This document shows, in pieces, positions 50,517 through 59,427 of a DNA stretch of 64,000 bases. The notes beneath the pieces were generated by a model that saw only the letters and a program-made list of their open reading frames with translations, did no database searches and was not told where the DNA came from. Every line of letters starts with the position of its first letter. The first letter of the stretch is position 1. The stretch is taken from assembly GCA_963700745.1 (NCBI GenBank), contig CAVOYT010000013.1, forward strand, positions 310,001 to 374,000, in the 5' to 3' direction. Made by a program: the position numbers and the translations under genes. The DNA is from UBA10649 sp963700745. Lineage in GTDB: Bacteria; Actinomycetota; Actinomycetes; S36-B12.

Positions 50517-50561
50517 TCGAATCGCGGTACTTTGCCGTGGTACCCCACGAAGGAGTCTCGA

Positions 50562-50936
50562 ATGAGCACTGCACTGTGGATCGCCGCCGGGGTCTTGGCC
50601 GTCGCCTTCCTCGCCGCCGGCCTCATGAAGTTGACCACCTCGCGCGAGCAGTTGGTGCAGCGGATGCCATGGGCGAACGACTTCTCGCAGGGTCAGATCA
50701 GGGCCATCAGCGTCGCTGAGATCCTCGGGGCCATCGGCCTCATCCTGCCCGCCATCACGGGTATCGCCACGATCTTGGTGCCGTTGGCGGCGACCGGACT
50801 CGCAATCGACATGCTCGGTGCCCTCATCGTCCACGCAAGGCGTCGTGATGGCGCCGCCGCGATCATCCCGGTGGTCGTGCTCGGCCTGCTCGCGGTCTTC
50901 GTGGCCTGGGGACGTTTCGGCGCCTACGCGTTCTGA
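50562..50936 (+). CDS. DoxX-family membrane protein
   Basis: The protein has 124 residues with four hydrophobic segments: ALWIAAGVLAVAFLAAGLM, ISVAEILGAIGLILPAI, TILVPLAATGLAIDMLGALI and IIPVVVLGLLAVFVAWGRF. The G-x-x-K-(L/T) after segment 1 (AAGLMKLTTSREQLVQRM) is typical of DoxX/DoxD-like proteins. AAGGAG precedes the ATG by about 8 bases. Function in the cell unknown; relatives are linked to redox or thiol stress. Confidence 0.82.
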   Translation: MSTALWIAAGVLAVAFLAAGLMKLTTSREQLVQRMPWANDFSQGQIRAISVAEILGAIGLILPAITGIATILVPLAATGLAIDMLGALIVHARRRDGAAAIIPVVVLGLLAVFVAWGRFGAYAF

Positions 50937-50967
50937 CGCCCTCGGCGCAGGCGTAACCTCGGCCACC

Positions 50968-51831
50968 ATGACCGACCGCGTGCCTGCATGGGGGCTGGCC
51001 GTCGCGGCGATCGTGACCATCCAGCTCGGCGCTGCCCTGTCAACGCGGCTCTTCGACGACGTTGGTCCGGGCGGCACCGCGTGGCTGCGCCTCACCGCCG
51101 GCGGGCTGATCTTCCTGGCTATCGTCCGCCCGCGCTTGCGGACCTACTCGCGGCGAGACCTCCGGGTCGCGGTGCTGCTCGGGCTCGTGACCGGCGTCAT
51201 GACGGTGGCCTTCCTCTTCGCCCTCGATCGCATCCCGCTGGGGACGCTCGTGGCCATCGAGTTCCTCGGCCCGCTTGGCGTCGCCGTCTTCCGCGCCCAC
51301 AACCGCAGGGGCCTGCTCTGGCCGGCGCTCGCCCTCATCGGCGTGCTCCTGCTGACCGAGCCGTGGAAGGGCGAGGTCGACGTCGTGGGGGTGGCCCTGG
51401 CTCTCGTCGCGGCGGCGGGCTGGGCCACCTACATCCTGCTCACCCAGGCGGCAGGGGACCGGTTCAGCGGCATTCAGGCACTGGCCGTCTCGATCCCCGT
51501 GGCCGCGATCGCAACCAGCGTGATCGGCATTCCGCAGGCCTGGGGGAACATCACGGGGGTCGTCATCCTCCAGGCCATCGGCCTGGCCATCCTCCTGCCC
51601 GTCATCCCCTTCGCGCTGGAACTGGTCGCCCTCCGCCGGCTGACGGCGGCAGCGTTCGGCACCCTCATGGCACTGGAGCCGGCGATCGCCACGTTGTGGG
51701 GGGTCGTGCTGCTGTCGCAGGTGCCCGGCCCGTGGCAGGTGGTCGGCATTGCGCTGGTCGTCGCCGCAGGGATCGGGGCCGAGCGTGCCGGGCGGCGGGA
51801 GCCGCCTTCGCCGATCGCCGTCCTCGGGTAG
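50968..51831 (+). CDS. EamA/DMT-family exporter
   Basis: The protein has 287 residues, intact, with about ten membrane segments in two EamA repeats. First repeat: WGLAVAAIVTIQLGAALSTR to TLVAIEFLGPLGVAVF. Second repeat: VVGVALALVAAAGWATYILL to GTLMALEPAIATLWGVVLLS. The E-F-L-G-P-L and A-L-E-P-A-I-A motifs mark the RhtA-like amino-acid/metabolite exporter group. Substrate unknown. Confidence 0.88.
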   Translation: MTDRVPAWGLAVAAIVTIQLGAALSTRLFDDVGPGGTAWLRLTAGGLIFLAIVRPRLRTYSRRDLRVAVLLGLVTGVMTVAFLFALDRIPLGTLVAIEFLGPLGVAVFRAHNRRGLLWPALALIGVLLLTEPWKGEVDVVGVALALVAAAGWATYILLTQAAGDRFSGIQALAVSIPVAAIATSVIGIPQAWGNITGVVILQAIGLAILLPVIPFALELVALRRLTAAAFGTLMALEPAIATLWGVVLLSQVPGPWQVVGIALVVAAGIGAERAGRREPPSPIAVLG

Positions 51832-51909
51832 CGCCCCAGCGGGCCGCTTCGCACCGTCGATGGAGCGGAGGCGGCGGCTACGGTGGTCAGGACACGGAGA
51901 GGATCGGTG

Positions 51910-52903
51910 ATGTCCACGATGGACGTTGGGATGACAATGCGGCCGCTCGGAGCGCGTTCCGGCATCGAGGTGACCGACATGGGCCTGGGGCTGTGGGCCG
52001 TCGCCGGGAGCGAATGGGGGCCGGGGGAGGACCAGGCGTCCCTTGACGCCATCGAGGTGGCCCTCGACGCCGGCATCACCTTCTTCGACACCGCTGACGT
52101 CTACGGCGCCGGACACTCCGAGGAGCTGCTCGGCCAGGCGATGGCCGGGCGGCGGGACCGCTTCATCGTGGCGAGCAAGATCGGCTGGATCGACTTCGAC
52201 CGAGAGGCGGATGTCTCGCAGTACAGCACCGTCGACCGGCTGGTCGCCGGAGTCGAGGGGTCCCTGCGCCGACTGCAGACGGACGTGCTCGACGTCATCC
52301 AGTGCCACATCAACTACCGCGAGCCGAACACCGACGTCTTCATCGAGGGCTTCCGTCGGCTCAAGGACGAGGGCAAGGTCCGGGCCTGGGGCGTCAGCAC
52401 CAGCGACCTCGACCTGATCCGGTACTTCAACGCGGACGGCGACTGCGACGTCCTGCAGATCGACTACTCGATCCTCAACCGGACGCCCGGAGGCCGAGAT
52501 CCTGCCCTACTGCGAGGAGCACGGGATCGGCGTGATCGTGCGCGGTCCCATCGCCATGGGTCTCCTGGCGGGGAAGTTCGGACCTGAGCAGGTGTTCGCG
52601 GAGGGCGACTTCCGCAAGGCCTGGATCGACGACCCGGAGCAGAACGCGCAGTACCTCCAGGACCTGGCGGTCGTCGACGCCTTGCGGTCAGTCGTTCCCG
52701 AGGGGCAGACGATGGCGGAGTTCGCCCTCCGGTTCGTCCGCAGCAACCCGGCGGTCAGCACGGTGATCCCGGGTGCCCGCGACGGACGGCAGGCGGCGGC
52801 CAACGCGGCCGCGGGGCTGGCGCCCCTGCTTTCAGCCGCGCAGATGTCCGAGATCGATGGCATCGTGCCGCGCGGCGGCGGCCGGAGGATCTGGCCTGCT
52901 TGA
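51910..52903 (+). CDS. Aldo/keto reductase (one frame break)
   Basis: About 330 residues of the YghZ/Tas-like aldo/keto reductase group. The start region has MRPLGARSGIEVTDMGLGLW. Catalytic Asp and Tyr are in FFDTADVYGAGHSEELLGQA, Lys in IVASKIGWIDFD and His in VIQCHINYREPN. Then come GKVRAWGVSTSDLDLIRYF and IGVIVRGPIAMGLLAGKF. One extra base near 52492 splits the chain after DYSILNRTP. It ends LRFVRSNPAVSTVIPGARDG and GRRIWPA. Substrate unknown. Confidence 0.87.
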
Positions 52904-52975
52904 CGCCTGGCGTCGGGAAGCGGCTCGCCGAACCGCGGGAGCTGCTCGGACGGCGGGAGCGTGGGAGGGGTGCGC

Positions 52976-53886
52976 GTGAAGCTTGGCAGTCGGCGGGAGG
53001 TCCTCCTGGGCCTTGTGCTCCCGCTGTTCCTCCTGGCCGGCCTTGCCGTCGTGGGTGTGAACGCCGAACAGCCGGCCGTCGTCATCGCCTTCATGGCGGT
53101 CGTCCCGATGCTCGCCGCCCTCCTCGCCGGGGTGCTGGCCACGAGCATCGTGGCGATCGTCACGGTCGCCACAGCTGGTATCACCGCAGCCGCCGCCTAT
53201 GGGTCGACGTTCTCCGAGGCGATTCCGGTGCTGGTGGGAGTGATCGTGGCTGCGGGCCTCGCCATCATCGTCAGTCAGGTGAGGACGACGGCCGCACGCC
53301 GCCACCCGGCACGACGGACCTCCACTGACGTGGCCGGACCTTCCGTCCCCGACCGCGACACCGACGAGCTCACCGGACTGCCCACGGGGGATTCCCTGAT
53401 CCGCACGCTTGCCAGCGGTTCCCGGCGAGGCTCCCGTGTCGTCGCGGTCATCGACATCGACGACCTCGCCGGGATCAACGATGCGCGCGGGCGTGCCGTC
53501 GGTGACGTGCTCGCTGTTCGCGGTCGGCGGTCGCACTCGGTATGCGCTGGCGGCCGGGGACACCGTCGCGCGATGGGACGACGACGAGTTCCTGGTCGTC
53601 ATCGCCGGGGACCTGGAGACGGCGACCGCCACGCTCGCGCTCATCACCGACAAGGTGAACGCGAACCCGATCCGAACCGACTCGGGGCTCGTGCCGGCGA
53701 CGATGTCGGTGGGAGCAGCGATGTGGGCCGAGGGAACCGAGTTTGCCGACGCACTGCGCCGAGGCGCGCCGCGCCCTGCGTGCCGCGAAGGGTCGTGGCG
53801 GCGCATGCCTGGTCGTCTCCGAGGGGCCGGACGGCCTGACGGCGAGTCCCGAGTTGCGTCGGGGGACGGACCCGCATCACCCTTGA
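52976..53886 (+). CDS. Membrane GGDEF-like protein with degenerate signature (two frame breaks)
   Basis: About 302 residues. Four hydrophobic segments at the N-terminus (EVLLGLVLPLFLLAGLAVVG, AFMAVVPMLAALLAGVLAT, VAIVTVATAGITAAAAYG, IPVLVGVIVAAGLAIIVSQV) precede a GGDEF-like domain starting DELTGLPTGDSLIRTLA. The place of GGDEF reads VARWDDDEFLVVIAG, so both glycines are replaced by Asp. Diguanylate cyclase activity is therefore unlikely. GTG 52976 follows GGGAGGGG. Breaks lie near 53505 and 53765; the restored end is LRRGTDPHHP. Confidence 0.75.
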
Positions 53887-53957
53887 TGTTGCCGGAACCT
53901 GGGGCCGACGCAACGGCGACCCACCACCGCTCTCGGGCGGACGACGAAGGGGATCAC

Positions 53958-54715
53958 ATGTTCGCGAAAGCGTTTCCTGCGCGTGGCCGCGGTGTCCGCT
54001 GCCGTCGCTCTGCCTCTCGGTCTCGTCGCGGCCAGTCCCGCGACGGCGGCGAAGAAGCCCAAGCCCAAGACGGCCACCGTCTCCGTGCTTCACGGGGTAC
54101 CCAACCTCGTCGTGGACGTCTACGCCAACGACACGCTGCTGATCGACGATTTCGCGCCCGGGACTCTCAAGACCGTCAAGGTGCCCGGCGGCGACTACAA
54201 CCTCGAGATCTTCCCCGCGACGGTCACCGACTCCACCGGAACCCCGGTACTGCAGGCCAATGCCACCTTCGTCAACGGCAAGAACTACACGGTGACGGCG
54301 AACCTCTACCTCACTGGCAGCACGGACCCGGCCACGGCGGTGGCACCGACCCTCAACGTCTTCACCAACAACCAGGCGCCGGTTCTGAAGGGCAAGAATC
54401 AGAAGAAGGGTGAGGGCCGGGTCACCGTTCGTCACATCGCCGCAGCGCCGCCGGTGAACATCTACGTCAACGGGACCACGGCGTCCGGCAGCCCGCTGAG
54501 CAATGGGAACCAGCTGCAGGCGGAACTCGCCAAGGGCGTCTACCAGGCCGCCGCCGGTCTCCCCGAGGCAGGACTCGCGGGCGTCGCGCTCGGCCCGGTG
54601 CCCGCTCCAGGTGCGGCAGGGCTGGAACACGATCGCGTACGCCTGGGGCGCTCCCGGCGCCTACCAGGTGGCCGTGCAGTACGTGAAGCTGAACCTGCCC
54701 AAGAAGAGTTCGTAG
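53958..54715 (+). CDS. Secreted DUF4397 protein (two frame breaks)
   Basis: Exported protein of about 251 residues. The restored signal peptide is MFAKAF-LRVAAVSAAVALPLG followed by LVAASPATAA. One DUF4397 domain (VSVLHGVPNLVVDVYANDTL to NYTVTANLYLTGSTDPA) is followed by a second related strand set (GRVTVRHIAAAPPVNIYVNG to YQVAVQYVKLNLPKKSS). These beta-sandwich domains occur in cell-surface proteins of actinomycetes. GAAGGGGATCAC precedes the ATG. Breaks lie near 53972 and 54602. A strong hairpin follows. Confidence 0.82.
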
Positions 54716-54722
54716 CGCCGTG

Positions 54723-54763
54723 GAACCGGCCGCGTCGCCCCGCTGGGGTGGCGCGGCCGGTTC
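54723..54763. terminator. Terminator hairpin between DUF4397 and amidase genes
   Basis: 12-bp perfect stem GAACCGGCCGCG / CGCGGCCGGTTC; the 17-base interior can extend with CCCC/GGGG. It serves two convergent genes. Confidence 0.88.
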
Positions 54764-54768
54764 GCGTC

Positions 54769-56272
54769 TCAGCCGCGGATGGGCGGGCGCCATGCGGGCC
54801 GCAGTGCCCCCGCCTCGGCGAGGCCGAGCGCCCGTTCGAGGGCATGTCCCGCGGCGATCAGCTGCGCCTCCGAGCCCGCCGCGACCGACGATCGAGAAGC
54901 CCGACGGGGAGCCCGTCCACCGTGCCCATCGGCACCGTGAGGATCGGCCAGCCCAGGATGGCCGGGCGGCGTGCAGACGCCACCGCCCCCGGACACCTGG
55001 TCACCGTGGGTGAGATCGGACTTCCAGGCCGGGCGGTAGGCGGGGGAGACCAGGACGTCGACTCCGGAGGCGAGCGCCGGGCCGAGGCACTCGTCGCGGG
55101 CCCATGCCACATTGCGGGCGCGAGCCTGGCGGTACGCATCCGACGCCCTGACCCCCTCCGGCGACGGCGTCCTCGAAGTACTCCTGCCCGAACGCGGCGA
55201 GCTCGTCGGCGGCGTGCGCGGCGTTGAACGCGACCACCTCGGCCAGGGAGCGCGGCCCGTCCCCGTCGCGTGCCGAGAGGTAGGCGTCCATGTCGTCGAG
55301 GAGCTCCCCGACGAGGACCGCGACCTGATCTGTGTTCACCTGCCAGTCGTTGGGCGGTACGTCGACCGCGCGCACCTCCGCGACCAGACCGTCGAGCAGC
55401 GACACGGCCTCGGCGAACAGCGCGTCGGTGCGGGCATCGCCGGAGAGCCACGCGTCGACGACCCCCACCGTGAGGGGTGCAGCGGCGTCCGGCGAGCAGG
55501 CCGCCACGCAGTCCGCGCGCCCGGACAGCACCTCGTAGACCAGAGCGGCGTCCCGCACGGTGCGGGCGAGCGGACCCGGGACGTCCTGGCTCGCGCTGAT
55601 GGGGACCACGCCCGCGGTGGAGACCGAGCCGACCGTGGGCTTGAGGCCCACCACGCCGTTGAGGGCGGCCGGGCAGGTGATCGAGCCGTTGGTCTCGGTG
55701 CCGATGGCGACCGCGCGAGGCCGGCTGCCACGGCGGCGCCTGAGCCGGAGGAGGATCCACCGGCGCTGCGATCCAGCGCCCATGGGTTGCCGGTCAGCCC
55801 GCCGACGGCCGACCATCCGCTCGTGGAGTTCGGTGAACGGAAGTTCGCCCACTCGGAGAGGTTGGTGGAGCCCAGGATGATCGCCCCGGCGTCGCGCAGG
55901 CGCGCTACCAGCGGGGCATCGGCGGTCACCGCGCGCCCGACGAGCGCCAGGGAGCCGGCCGACCCGGGCAGGCCGACGGCCTCGATGTTGTCCTTCACCA
56001 GCACGGGGATGCCGTGGAGGACGCCGAGGGGGCGCCCGGCCCGGCGCTCGGCGTCGCGCTCCGCCGCGATCGTGCCCGCGTCTTCCGAGACCGCGAGGAC
56101 CGAACGAAGGGCGGTCGCGCTGGTCGGTGAGTCGAGCGCGTCGATGCGGTCCAGGTAGGTGGCGGTGACGTCCGCGGCGGTGAGGCGTCCCGGCGTCGAG
56201 GGCGGCGGCCAGCTCGGCCACGGTGGAGTGGGCGAGGGCGGCGCTGTCGGGGTGCGGATCGTGGACCGTCAT
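54769..56272 (-). CDS. Amidase signature family hydrolase (several frame breaks)
   Basis: Ser-Ser-Lys amidase of about 500 residues. It starts MTVHDPHPDSAALAHSTVAE. The catalytic Lys is in GIPVLVKDNIEAVGLPGSAG, then LGSTNLSEWANFRS and the Gly/Ser loop ALDRSAGGSSSGSGAAVAAG. The oxyanion region is GTETNGSITCPAALNGVVGL, followed by SQDVPGPLARTVRDAALVYE. The end is WPILTVPMGTVDGLPVGL and ALGLAEAGALRPAWRPPIRG. Breaks lie near 56175-56195, 55720, 55160, 54985 and 54895. GAGAGGGTG precedes the ATG. Substrate unknown. Confidence 0.87.
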
Positions 56273-56333
56273 GGCGACACCCTCTCGCACGCTGGACCCC
56301 ATTCGGTGCGGGTTGCGGGACTAGCATCGAACG

Positions 56334-57305
56334 GTGCACGCTCACACGGACCAGCGCGAGGCCACACCGGCTCCCAGCCTGGCGAAGTGGGCGTGGCTCT
56401 CGATCGCGGCGGCCGTCACGACGATCGCGCTCAAGTCGGGTGCCTACCTGCTGACCGGCTCCGTCGGGCTGCTGTCGGATGCGATGGAGTCCGTCGTCAA
56501 CCTGGTGGCGGCCGCGCTCGCCCTCTTCGCGATCCGCGTCGCGTCGCGTCCGGCCGACGACACGCACCACTTCGGCCACGGAAAGGTCGAGTACTTCTCT
56601 GCGGGGGCCGAGGGCCTGATGATCGTGGTGGCCGCGGCACTGATCGTCGCGTCCGCCGTCCAGCGCCTGCTGAATCCCCAGCCCCTCGAGGACCTCGGGA
56701 TCGGCCTTGCCATCACCGTTCTTGCGACGGTCATCAACGGCGTCGTGGGGTTCCTGGTCCTGCGCGCCGGGCGACGGCATCGGTCCATCACGCTGGTCGC
56801 GGACGGCAAGCACCTGCTGACCGACGTGTGGACGTCGATCGGCGTCGTCGTCGGAGTCGGGATCGTCGCCCTCACCGGTTGGCTGGCTCTGGACTCCCTG
56901 GTCGCCATCGCCGTGGCGATCAACATCCTGTGGACCGGGGGCGTGCTGGTGCGTCACTCCACCCGCGGCCTGATGGACCATGCGCTGCCGCAGTCCGACG
57001 TGGACCTGCTCGTCGCGGCCCTCCAGGGCGTCTCCGGGGACTACCCGCGCGGTGACGTCTCCTTCCACGCCGTGCAGACCCGCGAGTCAGGACGGGAGCG
57101 GTTCGTGTCGATGCACGTGCTCGTCCCGGGAGCGTGGACCGTTGCCGCGGGCCACGATCTGCTGGAGCGGATCGAGGTCGACGTGGTGTCGGCGCTGCCG
57201 GGCACGCACGTGCACACGCACCTGGAGCCGAAGGAGGACCCGCGCTCCTACGAGGAGGGGACCGGCGGCTTCGTCGTCGACGCGGGGGCGACCGGCATCG
57301 AGTGA
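56334..57305 (+). CDS. Cation diffusion facilitator (CDF) transporter
   Basis: Divalent-metal/proton antiporter of 323 residues, intact. Six membrane segments. Segment 2 has VGLLSDAMESVVNLVAAALA with the metal-site Asp, and the loop has DDTHHFGHGKVEYFSAGAEG. Segment 5 has LVADGKHLLTDVWTSIGVVV with the His-x3-Asp pair. The cytoplasmic C-terminal domain is DVSFHAVQTRESGRERFVSM to GTHVHTHLEPKED. GTG start. Its last 58 bases overlap the end of the convergent TauE/SafE gene. Metal not determined (Zn, Fe, Mn possible). Confidence 0.92.
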   Translation: MHAHTDQREATPAPSLAKWAWLSIAAAVTTIALKSGAYLLTGSVGLLSDAMESVVNLVAAALALFAIRVASRPADDTHHFGHGKVEYFSAGAEGLMIVVAAALIVASAVQRLLNPQPLEDLGIGLAITVLATVINGVVGFLVLRAGRRHRSITLVADGKHLLTDVWTSIGVVVGVGIVALTGWLALDSLVAIAVAINILWTGGVLVRHSTRGLMDHALPQSDVDLLVAALQGVSGDYPRGDVSFHAVQTRESGRERFVSMHVLVPGAWTVAAGHDLLERIEVDVVSALPGTHVHTHLEPKEDPRSYEEGTGGFVVDAGATGIE

Positions 57306-58156
57306 CGCCTGGGTCGCAGCAGGAGGAGGGCCACCAGAGCGATGACCGCGGCGACGGCCAGAACGGCGAGGCTCGCGTGCAGGACCGACTCGCGGGCGAA
57401 GTCCAGCACCGCGGGACCGGTCTCCTGGGTGAGCATGACGCCGGCCATGCCGAGCACGAACCATCCGAACGCCTTGCGCAGCGTCTCCGCCGACAGGCGA
57501 CCGGCGAGGCGGCTGCCGACGAGGGCACCGACGACGGCGCCACCGGTGATCAGCAGCGTGACGCGCCAGTCGATGGTGATGGCGGTGGCGTAGCTGGCGA
57601 ACCCCGACAGCGTGTTCATGGAGATCACCAGCAGCGACGTGCCGATGGCCAGGGCGATCGGCATGCCGCCGAGCAGCGCGAGAGCCGGCACGACGAGGAA
57701 GCCGCCGCCGGCACCGACGGTTCCGGTGACGAGGCCCACGAGCGCACCGTCGGTGATCATGCGGAAGACCGGAAGGTCGGTGCGGGTCCGGTCGGGTGCC
57801 GGCCCGCGACCGCGGATCATCGCGATCGCCGTGGCGAGCATCATCACGGCGAAGGCGACGAGCAGCACGGTGCCCGGCAGGTGGGCGCCGATCCGGGCGC
57901 CGATGAAGGCGCCGACCATGCCGGCCGCACCGAAGATCAGGCCGGTCTTCCACCTCACACGACCGGCCCGCGCATGGCTGACCAGTCCGACCAGGGAGGT
58001 GACGCCGACCACGAAGAGGCCCGACGCGATGGCCTGCTTCGCGTCCATGCCCACGACGTACACCAGCAGCGGGACGGTCAGGATCGATCCGCCGCCGCCC
58101 AGGAGGCCGAGGGCGATGCCGATGAAGACCGACAGGAACGTGGCGAGGGCGAGCAC
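57248..58156 (-). CDS. TauE/SafE-family sulfite/sulfonate exporter
   Basis: Membrane protein of 302 residues, intact, with about eight or nine hydrophobic segments. The start FIGIALGLLGGGGSILTVPL and the inner repeat GLVTGTVGAGGGFLVVPALA are the family signatures (G-x-x-G-G-G-G-x-x-x-V-P). GTG start 3 bp after the rhodanese stop, so it is cotranscribed with it. Together with the persulfide dioxygenase nearby it probably exports sulfite or thiosulfate made during persulfide removal (inference). Confidence 0.92.
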   Translation of the reverse strand: MLALATFLSVFIGIALGLLGGGGSILTVPLLVYVVGMDAKQAIASGLFVVGVTSLVGLVSHARAGRVRWKTGLIFGAAGMVGAFIGARIGAHLPGTVLLVAFAVMMLATAIAMIRGRGPAPDRTRTDLPVFRMITDGALVGLVTGTVGAGGGFLVVPALALLGGMPIALAIGTSLLVISMNTLSGFASYATAITIDWRVTLLITGGAVVGALVGSRLAGRLSAETLRKAFGWFVLGMAGVMLTQETGPAVLDFARESVLHASLAVLAVAAVIALVALLLLRPRRHSMPVAPASTTKPPVPSS

Positions 58157-58159
58157 CCG

Positions 58160-58513
58160 CTATCGGACCATGCCCGGGCGACCGTCCTCGGCCACGACCG
58201 GGAACCCGGCTGCGGACCACGACCCCATCCCGCCGACGACGTTGTAGGTGGTGAAGCCCATCTCGGCCAGGGCGTGCGCGGCGGCGCCGGAACGACTCCC
58301 GCTGCGGCAGATGAAGATGAGGGGTCGATCGGTTGGCAGGGCATCGAGGGAGAACTGCTGCAAGGGGATGAAGATGGCTCCAGGCGCGCTGCCCGCGGCG
58401 GTCTCCTGGTGCTCCCGGACGTCGATCAGGGCGGCACCCTGGTCGAGCAGTGCGGGGACCTGCGTCGCGGGGATCGGGGTCATCGTTCCTGTGCTCATCG
58501 TTCCGGTGCTCAT
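58160..58513 (-). CDS. Single-domain rhodanese
   Basis: Sulfurtransferase of 117 residues. It has ALIDVREHQETAAGSAPGA, the active-site loop LIFICRSGSRSGAAAHALAE with the catalytic Cys, and TTYNVVGGMGSWSAAGFPV. The start is uncertain: a 15-base repeat places ATG at 58513, 58498 and 58483 (MSTGTMSTGTMTPIP). 58513 was chosen because GAAGGA lies 8-13 bases upstream. First gene of the rhodanese-TauE pair. Confidence 0.92.
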   Translation of the reverse strand: MSTGTMSTGTMTPIPATQVPALLDQGAALIDVREHQETAAGSAPGAIFIPLQQFSLDALPTDRPLIFICRSGSRSGAAAHALAEMGFTTYNVVGGMGSWSAAGFPVVAEDGRPGMVR

Positions 58514-58566
58514 GGTTGGCGTCCTTCGCTGCTGGTAGGGGCTACTTGGGTTGGTAGGGGTACGGG

Positions 58567-59373
58567 TCAGGAGGCCTGCGACGGCTCGGTGGTGGCGGTG
58601 CCGGAGAGGCTGAGCCCCTTCATCGAGTTCCACTCGGTCTCGACGGTGAACCGGTCGGCGCGCACGTGCGTGACCCGCCACTCCACCGGGCGCCCACGCG
58701 TGGTTGCCAGGCGCTCGATGTCAAGGACCGGCACCCCCGGCTTGAGGGCGAGGTGCCGGCGGAGCTCGGCATCCGGCATCGAGGCCGACATGCGCTCAGT
58801 TCCGGCGTCGACGTGCACGTCGAGGCGGGCTGCGAGCTCGTCGTACAGCGCCGTGTGGCCGAAGTCGACGCCGAGGAGGGGATGGGCGAGCGAGTGGGGA
58901 AGCCAGGCGATGTCGTGGGCCAACGGCTCTCCGTCGGCGTACCGGACCCGTTCGAGGACGACCAGGAGAGCGTCCGCGTCGAGGCCGAGGCGGAGAGCGA
59001 CGGCCTGGTCGCCGGTCGTCTCGAGGCGCAGCACCGTGCTGGTCTGCACGGCGCCCTGGGTCTCGACGGAGCGGAACAGCGAGTAGACCGATCCGACGTT
59101 CTGTGAGAAGCCGGGCCGGACCACCGAACCGCGTCCCCGGTGGCTGCTGATCACTCCTTCGGAGCGCAGCGCCCGCAGGGCCTCTCGGATCGTGTGTCGC
59201 GAGACGTCGTACTCCGCGGACAGGACGTGCTCACCGGGCACCCCCTGGTCGAAACAGCCGTTCGCGCACCGTCGGCGCAGGTCGGCGCTGACCTGCGCCC
59301 ACAGCGGCATCGGCGAGTCCCGGTCGGGGCGCTGGAGATCGGTCGTACTGCTCGGCGTGACATCCGTGACCAT
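58567..59373 (-). CDS. GntR-family regulator with UTRA domain
   Basis: The protein has 268 residues, intact. N-terminal winged helix: MPLWAQVSADLRRRCANGCF, then SAEYDVSRHTIREALRALRS and GVISSHRGRGSVVRP. The UTRA ligand domain covers the rest (LLVVLERVRYADGEPLAHDI, GHTALYDELAARLDVHVDAG, GVPVLDIERLATTRGRPVEW). It separates the rhodanese-TauE pair from the divergent persulfide dioxygenase. A palindrome lies just upstream of its start. UTRA regulators mostly sense sugars or amino compounds, so one in a sulfur module is unusual. Confidence 0.92.
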   Translation of the reverse strand: MVTDVTPSSTTDLQRPDRDSPMPLWAQVSADLRRRCANGCFDQGVPGEHVLSAEYDVSRHTIREALRALRSEGVISSHRGRGSVVRPGFSQNVGSVYSLFRSVETQGAVQTSTVLRLETTGDQAVALRLGLDADALLVVLERVRYADGEPLAHDIAWLPHSLAHPLLGVDFGHTALYDELAARLDVHVDAGTERMSASMPDAELRRHLALKPGVPVLDIERLATTRGRPVEWRVTHVRADRFTVETEWNSMKGLSLSGTATTEPSQAS

Positions 59374-59380
59374 GGGTGTT

Positions 59381-59394
59381 AATGTACGGACATT
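59381..59394. promoter_or_regulatory. Candidate GntR operator AATGTACGGACATT
   Basis: Inverted repeat AATGT-ACGG-ACATT in the 54-bp divergent gap between the UTRA regulator and the dioxygenase gene. Size and position fit a GntR-family site controlling both. Confidence 0.65.
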
Positions 59395-59427
59395 CGGACA
59401 GCAGGGCAAGTTGAGTCGGGAGACCAC

